A stretch of 7,941 nucleotides of DNA from positions 1 to 7,941 of the forward strand of contig JACQXP010000413.1 in assembly GCA_016208645.1 (NCBI GenBank), in the 5' to 3' direction. This document shows, piece by piece, positions 5,394 to 7,941 of this stretch; within the stretch, counting starts at the first letter, position 1, and every line of letters starts with the position of its first letter. The notes under the pieces are model-generated. The model saw nothing but the letters and a program-made list of their open reading frames with translations. It was not told where the DNA came from and did not search any database. The DNA comes from Candidatus Methylomirabilota bacterium (lineage in GTDB: Bacteria; Methylomirabilota; Methylomirabilia; Methylomirabilales; 2-02-FULL-66-22). The position numbers and the translations under genes were made by a program.

Positions 5394-5585
5394 GGGAAAA
5401 TCCGGCGCTGCACGTCTCCGGTGAGGCGACGCAGCCCGAAAAGTGGAGACTCAGGCCAAGGCGCAGGCCGAATTCCTGGGCGTCATCGGTGCAGCGCGCG
5501 AAGCCGCCAGGTAGGCTGGGGGCGCCCCGGCCCAGCAGGCCGGCCTGGGCGACCACTCCCACCCTGCTCACTCGCCGGAGGCAGT
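5394..5585 (+). other. Leader region of the Rieske genes; no firm promoter seen
   Basis: This stretch between the divergent promoter and the first Rieske gene has no convincing gene. The open frame that runs through it from 5421 continues into the Rieske gene but has an arginine- and proline-rich composition unlike the protein that follows. An extended -10-like TGGTAGAAT lies at 5330-5338 on the plus strand but has no good -35. GC-rich short inverted repeats occur around 5519-5560 (for example GCCCAG paired with CTGGGC). Confidence 0.3.
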
Positions 5586-6152
5586 ATGGATGCCAAGGCA
5601 CGCGAGGAAATCCAGGCGGCCGTCCAGGCATTGGACGAGGCACTGGGCGGCCTCATCAACTTCATGATGACTCTTCGACCGACCTTGCGGAACGAAATCA
5701 TGCAAATCTGCGGGCATCACATCGAGACGGCGCGCCAGGCCAAGGAGCGCCTGGAGTGTTGCCTTCGACAAACTCCTGTGATACCGTCTCGCCCGCACGA
5801 CGGGCACGCGGGTGTCCCGATCACTGCGGGGGGCTTGCGGAACATGGCTCGAGTGATCAAGGTCGGCGAGATCAACGAACTCACGCCCGGTCAGGGAAAA
5901 TTGGTTCAGGTGGATGCGCAGGACATCGCGCTCTTCAATGTGAACGGCACCTACTATGCCATGGGCGCCGTGTGCCCGCATGAAGAAGGGCCGCTTCACG
6001 AGGGCGAGGTGGATGGCGACTCGATCATCTGCCCGTGGCATGGATATGACTTCAACGTGAAGACGGGCGAGTGCTCCGTCGACTCCGATCTCCGGGTCAT
6101 GACCTACATCGTCAAGACCGAGGGGAATGACCTTCTCATCGAGGTGGCGTGA
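5586..6152 (+). CDS. Rieske [2Fe-2S] ferredoxin with a helical N-terminal extension
   Basis: This is a soluble Rieske-type electron carrier of 188 aa. The C-terminal domain (87-188) has the cluster-binding motifs CPHEEG (C130, H132) and CPWHGYDF (C149, H152), as in the ferredoxin subunits of aromatic-ring dioxygenases and the nitrite reductase small subunit NirD. The first 86 residues are different: amphipathic helices (1-62) with three cysteines (C42, C58, C59), then a proline- and glycine-containing linker (63-86). There is no twin-arginine signal or membrane anchor. The ATG at 5586 has GGAGG four bases upstream. An internal ATG at 5844 coincides with the domain start and lacks an equally good Shine-Dalgarno, so a shorter form is possible. 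It is followed by a clear duplicate. No oxygenase or reductase partner is nearby, so the electron acceptor is unknown. Confidence 0.85.
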   Translation: MDAKAREEIQAAVQALDEALGGLINFMMTLRPTLRNEIMQICGHHIETARQAKERLECCLRQTPVIPSRPHDGHAGVPITAGGLRNMARVIKVGEINELTPGQGKLVQVDAQDIALFNVNGTYYAMGAVCPHEEGPLHEGEVDGDSIICPWHGYDFNVKTGECSVDSDLRVMTYIVKTEGNDLLIEVA

Positions 6153-6178
6153 CCGGATCGCCCCCGACGGCTCTACGC

Positions 6179-6487
6179 ATGGCGAAGTTCGTCAAAGTGG
6201 GGAGGGTGGGTGACCTGGCCGACGGCCAGGCCAAGGTGGTTCAGGTGGACGGCCTGCGCATCGCCCTCTTCTACGTCGGGGGACGCTTTTACGCGCTGGA
6301 GGCCGCCTGCCCACACGAGGGGGGCCCGCTGGCCGACGGGGTGATCGAGGGACTGCGGATCGTCTGCCCGTGGCACGGCTATGACTTCCACCTCAAGACC
6401 GGGGAGTGCGGACTGGACCCCGACCTCCGGGCCCTCACCTACCCGGTCAAGGTCCAGGACGATGATCTCCTGATCGAGATGGCTTGA
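6179..6487 (+). CDS. Rieske [2Fe-2S] ferredoxin, tandem duplicate
   Basis: This is a 102-aa Rieske ferredoxin made of the domain only, with CPHEGG and CPWHGYDF supplying the two cysteine and two histidine cluster ligands. It aligns without gaps over 102 residues to the C-terminal domain of the preceding gene, with about 58 percent identity by hand count, so the pair arose by tandem duplication. I chose the ATG at 6179 because it matches the domain start of the duplicate. An in-frame GTG at 6149 would add ten residues and overlap the upstream stop as GTGA, with a weak GAGG before it; that start is a real alternative. It is probably cotranscribed with the first Rieske gene. A role as an electron carrier is established for the family; the partner is unknown. 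Confidence 0.9.
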   Translation: MAKFVKVGRVGDLADGQAKVVQVDGLRIALFYVGGRFYALEAACPHEGGPLADGVIEGLRIVCPWHGYDFHLKTGECGLDPDLRALTYPVKVQDDDLLIEMA

Positions 6488-6527
6488 GTGTCCTCCTCTC
6501 CGCCAGCGCCCCCCGCATAATCTTCCA

Positions 6528-6633
6528 AGAAATCTGCGCAATCTGCGAAATCTGCGGTTACGTGGTTCCCGTTATTTCCGAGAAATCTGCCCAATCTGCG
6601 TCATCTGTGGTTCACTGGTTTCGGTGCTTTCAC
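6528..6633. repeat. 53-bp tandem repeat, two copies, with an AATCTGCG core
   Basis: Two units of 53 bp (6528-6580 and 6581-6633) align from AGAAATCTGC onward. Each contains three short repeats of AATCTGCG or a close variant at 9-10 bp spacing, ending in a GGTT-rich part. The array fills most of the 142-bp space between the convergent Rieske and amidohydrolase genes and touches the amidohydrolase stop. AATCTGCG-like strings are common as decayed intergenic repeats in some GC-rich genomes. No stem strong enough for a terminator was found. Confidence 0.6.
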
Positions 6634-7556
6634 ACCTGGAGCAGACGAGCCAGGTTTCCGCCGAAGATCAGCCGCGCCTGCTGGGTCGTCACCTCCAGCG
6701 CCTTGAGGGCCTGCATCTGGGCATCGAAGATGTCCCGGCGCCATCCCCGCGGAAGGAAGGTCGAGTCGGTACCGAACAGGAGTCGCTCCGGCCCGAACAC
6801 CCGCAGGGCCGCCCGGAAGAGATCCGTCAGGGTGAGCGGAGTGGGCATGGTGTTCACCCAGGCGTTGGAGCTGGAGGTGTCCACGCAGACGTTCGGACAC
6901 TGTTCCCCCACGATCAGCGCCTCTCGCAGGAAGCCGCAGCCGAAGTGGGGCATGACGAAGATCGTCTTGGGGAAGTCCTTGGCCACCCGGTGCAGGTCAA
7001 TGGGGTTCGAGAAGCGCATATCGAACCGGCTCGGCAAGCCCAGCTTGTCCCGAACACCGATCTTCAGGATGCCGAAGTGGGTGAAGACGATCGCCCGGGC
7101 CTCCTGCGCCGCCTCGTACACTGGATAGCACCGCTCCTCCCACACGTGGAAGTGGTGCATCGCCGGGAACAGGCAGACGCCCCTCAAGCCGTCCGCCAGT
7201 GCCTTCCGGGTCCGCTCCGCCGCGTCGGGCTTGGTCGGGTCCAGCATGAAGTACCCGATGATCCGCTGTGGGAACGCGCGCACCGCCGCCAGGATGGAGT
7301 CCTCGTCTCCTGGGAGGCTGGCGATCAAGACCATCCGGTCCAGACCGTGTTTGTCCATCTCCTGAATCCAGCGCCTGCCCAGCGCCGTGTGGTCCGGTGT
7401 GGGCAGTTCCCACCCCAGCCGCTCCGCCAATCCGCGATACGGATCATCGCGCGGCAGGCCCTGCCTGAGCGCCTCCACGAACTGCATGAAGAACGGGTAC
7501 GAGAAGAAATGCGCATGGGCATCTATCACCCGCATCTCGCCGAGTTCAGTCCTCAT
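6630..7556 (-). CDS. Amidohydrolase family 2 (ACMSD-like) metal-dependent hydrolase or decarboxylase
   Basis: This 308-aa cytoplasmic TIM-barrel enzyme belongs to the amidohydrolase-related family that includes ACMSD and gamma-resorcylate decarboxylase. Visible active-site elements are the metal ligand pair HAH (H14, H16) in VIDAHAHFF, H160 in FTHFG, the probable catalytic histidine H204 in MPHFGCG, and D264 in LLFGTDSTFLPRGW. The C-terminal IFGGNLARLL (297-306) is the usual closing motif of the family. The substrate is not evident: members act on carboxylated aromatics, lactones and amides. The ATG at 7556 has a GGGAGGG Shine-Dalgarno three bases upstream; a second ATG seven codons on lacks one. 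It follows the membrane-protein gene by 72 bp on the same strand, so the two may be cotranscribed. Confidence 0.9.
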   Translation of the reverse strand: MRTELGEMRVIDAHAHFFSYPFFMQFVEALRQGLPRDDPYRGLAERLGWELPTPDHTALGRRWIQEMDKHGLDRMVLIASLPGDEDSILAAVRAFPQRIIGYFMLDPTKPDAAERTRKALADGLRGVCLFPAMHHFHVWEERCYPVYEAAQEARAIVFTHFGILKIGVRDKLGLPSRFDMRFSNPIDLHRVAKDFPKTIFVMPHFGCGFLREALIVGEQCPNVCVDTSSSNAWVNTMPTPLTLTDLFRAALRVFGPERLLFGTDSTFLPRGWRRDIFDAQMQALKALEVTTQQARLIFGGNLARLLQV

Positions 7557-7628
7557 GATCCCTCCCCCAATGCGAATCGAGTGCTGCGTCTTCCCGACTT
7601 CGCGATCGTCCCCGCCCGCCGTCGGTCG

Positions 7629-7941
7629 TCACAGCCACGCCAGCGCCTCCCGCTGGCGCAGCAGGACCATCAGAACCACCGTGGCCCCGATAGCAGCGGA
7701 GCCGACGCTCAGACGCCTGGCGGAGATTTGCGAGGGCGGAGCCAGCACCGCCAGGGCCACGAGGGCACACCCGACGGCGATGGCCAACAACAGAGCGTCT
7801 CGTGAGTTGCCGCCGAGCAGCGCGGCTTCCCGTACCCACTCCGTCACCCCGGTGGTCATCAGGCCGATGACCACGGCGATCAGGGCCAGGCCGATGTTGA
7901 AGCTCTGCGGGTAGAGGTACGCGGACACGAAGAGGCCGTCA
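7629..7941 (-). CDS. Membrane protein of unknown family, N-terminus off the window
   Basis: The frame is open to the right edge, so only the last 103 residues are visible and the true start is probably outside. Three hydrophobic segments are seen: about residues 14-28 (NIGLALIAVVIGLMT), 46-65 (after GGNSRDA, rich in alanine, valine and leucine) and 78-94 (GSAAIGATVVLMVLL). They are joined by a short acidic loop (TEWVREA) and a basic loop (ISARRLS). A GTG at 7928 could start a 99-aa protein but has no Shine-Dalgarno. I do not recognise the family. Confidence 0.6.
   Translation of the reverse strand, partial: DGLFVSAYLYPQSFNIGLALIAVVIGLMTTGVTEWVREAALLGGNSRDALLLAIAVGCALVALAVLAPPSQISARRLSVGSAAIGATVVLMVLLRQREALAWL

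Noticed and set aside
5421..5585. Upstream extension of the first Rieske gene
   Set aside because: The added 55 residues are arginine/proline/glycine-rich low-complexity text, and a good Shine-Dalgarno precedes the ATG at 5586.
6528..6633. CRISPR array
   Set aside because: Only two units with no unique spacers and a nested short repeat; no cas genes nearby.
6624..7805. Long open frame on the plus strand (393 codons)
   Set aside because: It is antisense to the amidohydrolase with its HxH, histidine and aspartate motifs; the translation has no recognisable domain.

Overview
The window is GC-rich DNA from a bacterium, apparently chromosomal. Gene density, Gram-negative-style sigma-54 regulation and a crotonyl-CoA carboxylase/reductase (Ccr) would fit an uncultured soil or sediment lineage such as Methylomirabilota/Rokubacteria or a deltaproteobacterium. 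That placement is a guess: there is no rRNA or marker gene to decide it. I see no phage, IS or CRISPR signature.

Region 1 (1-3520, minus strand) is the most interesting part. A sigma-54 activator (450 aa) with an unusual N-terminal dinucleotide-binding Rossmann domain is followed by a 295-bp gap. The gap holds two spaced palindromes of the form TGTGAY-N6-GTCACA and then a near-consensus -24/-12 sigma-54 promoter. The start codon of a four-gene operon lies about 27 nt past the predicted transcription start. The operon encodes a cysteine-rich 89-aa protein, a 71-aa protein with two DnaJ-type CxxCxGxG motifs, an 80-aa helical protein coupled to it by a GTGA overlap, and a Ccr-like enzyme that runs off the left edge. 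The layout reads as a complete regulatory circuit: a sensor that may bind NAD(H) or another nucleotide, its binding sites, its promoter, and a reductive carboxylase with three undescribed small partners.

Region 2 (3521-3973) has no gene. It carries a 107-bp inverted-repeat element just upstream of the activator start, two strong intrinsic terminators facing left, and a further hairpin.

Region 3 (3974-5240, minus strand) is a two-gene unit, yjbQ (UPF0047 family) then uppP (undecaprenyl-diphosphatase), with a 16-codon mini-ORF that bridges them exactly. A sigma-70-like promoter lies upstream at 5365-5393.

Region 4 (5241-6487, plus strand after a 345-bp intergenic stretch) has two tandem Rieske ferredoxin genes, clearly duplicates. 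The first carries an extra helical N-terminal segment of about 86 residues.

Region 5 (6488-7941) starts with a 53-bp tandem repeat between convergent genes. It is followed on the minus strand by a metal-dependent amidohydrolase of the ACMSD-like family and the C-terminal part of a membrane protein that is cut by the right edge.
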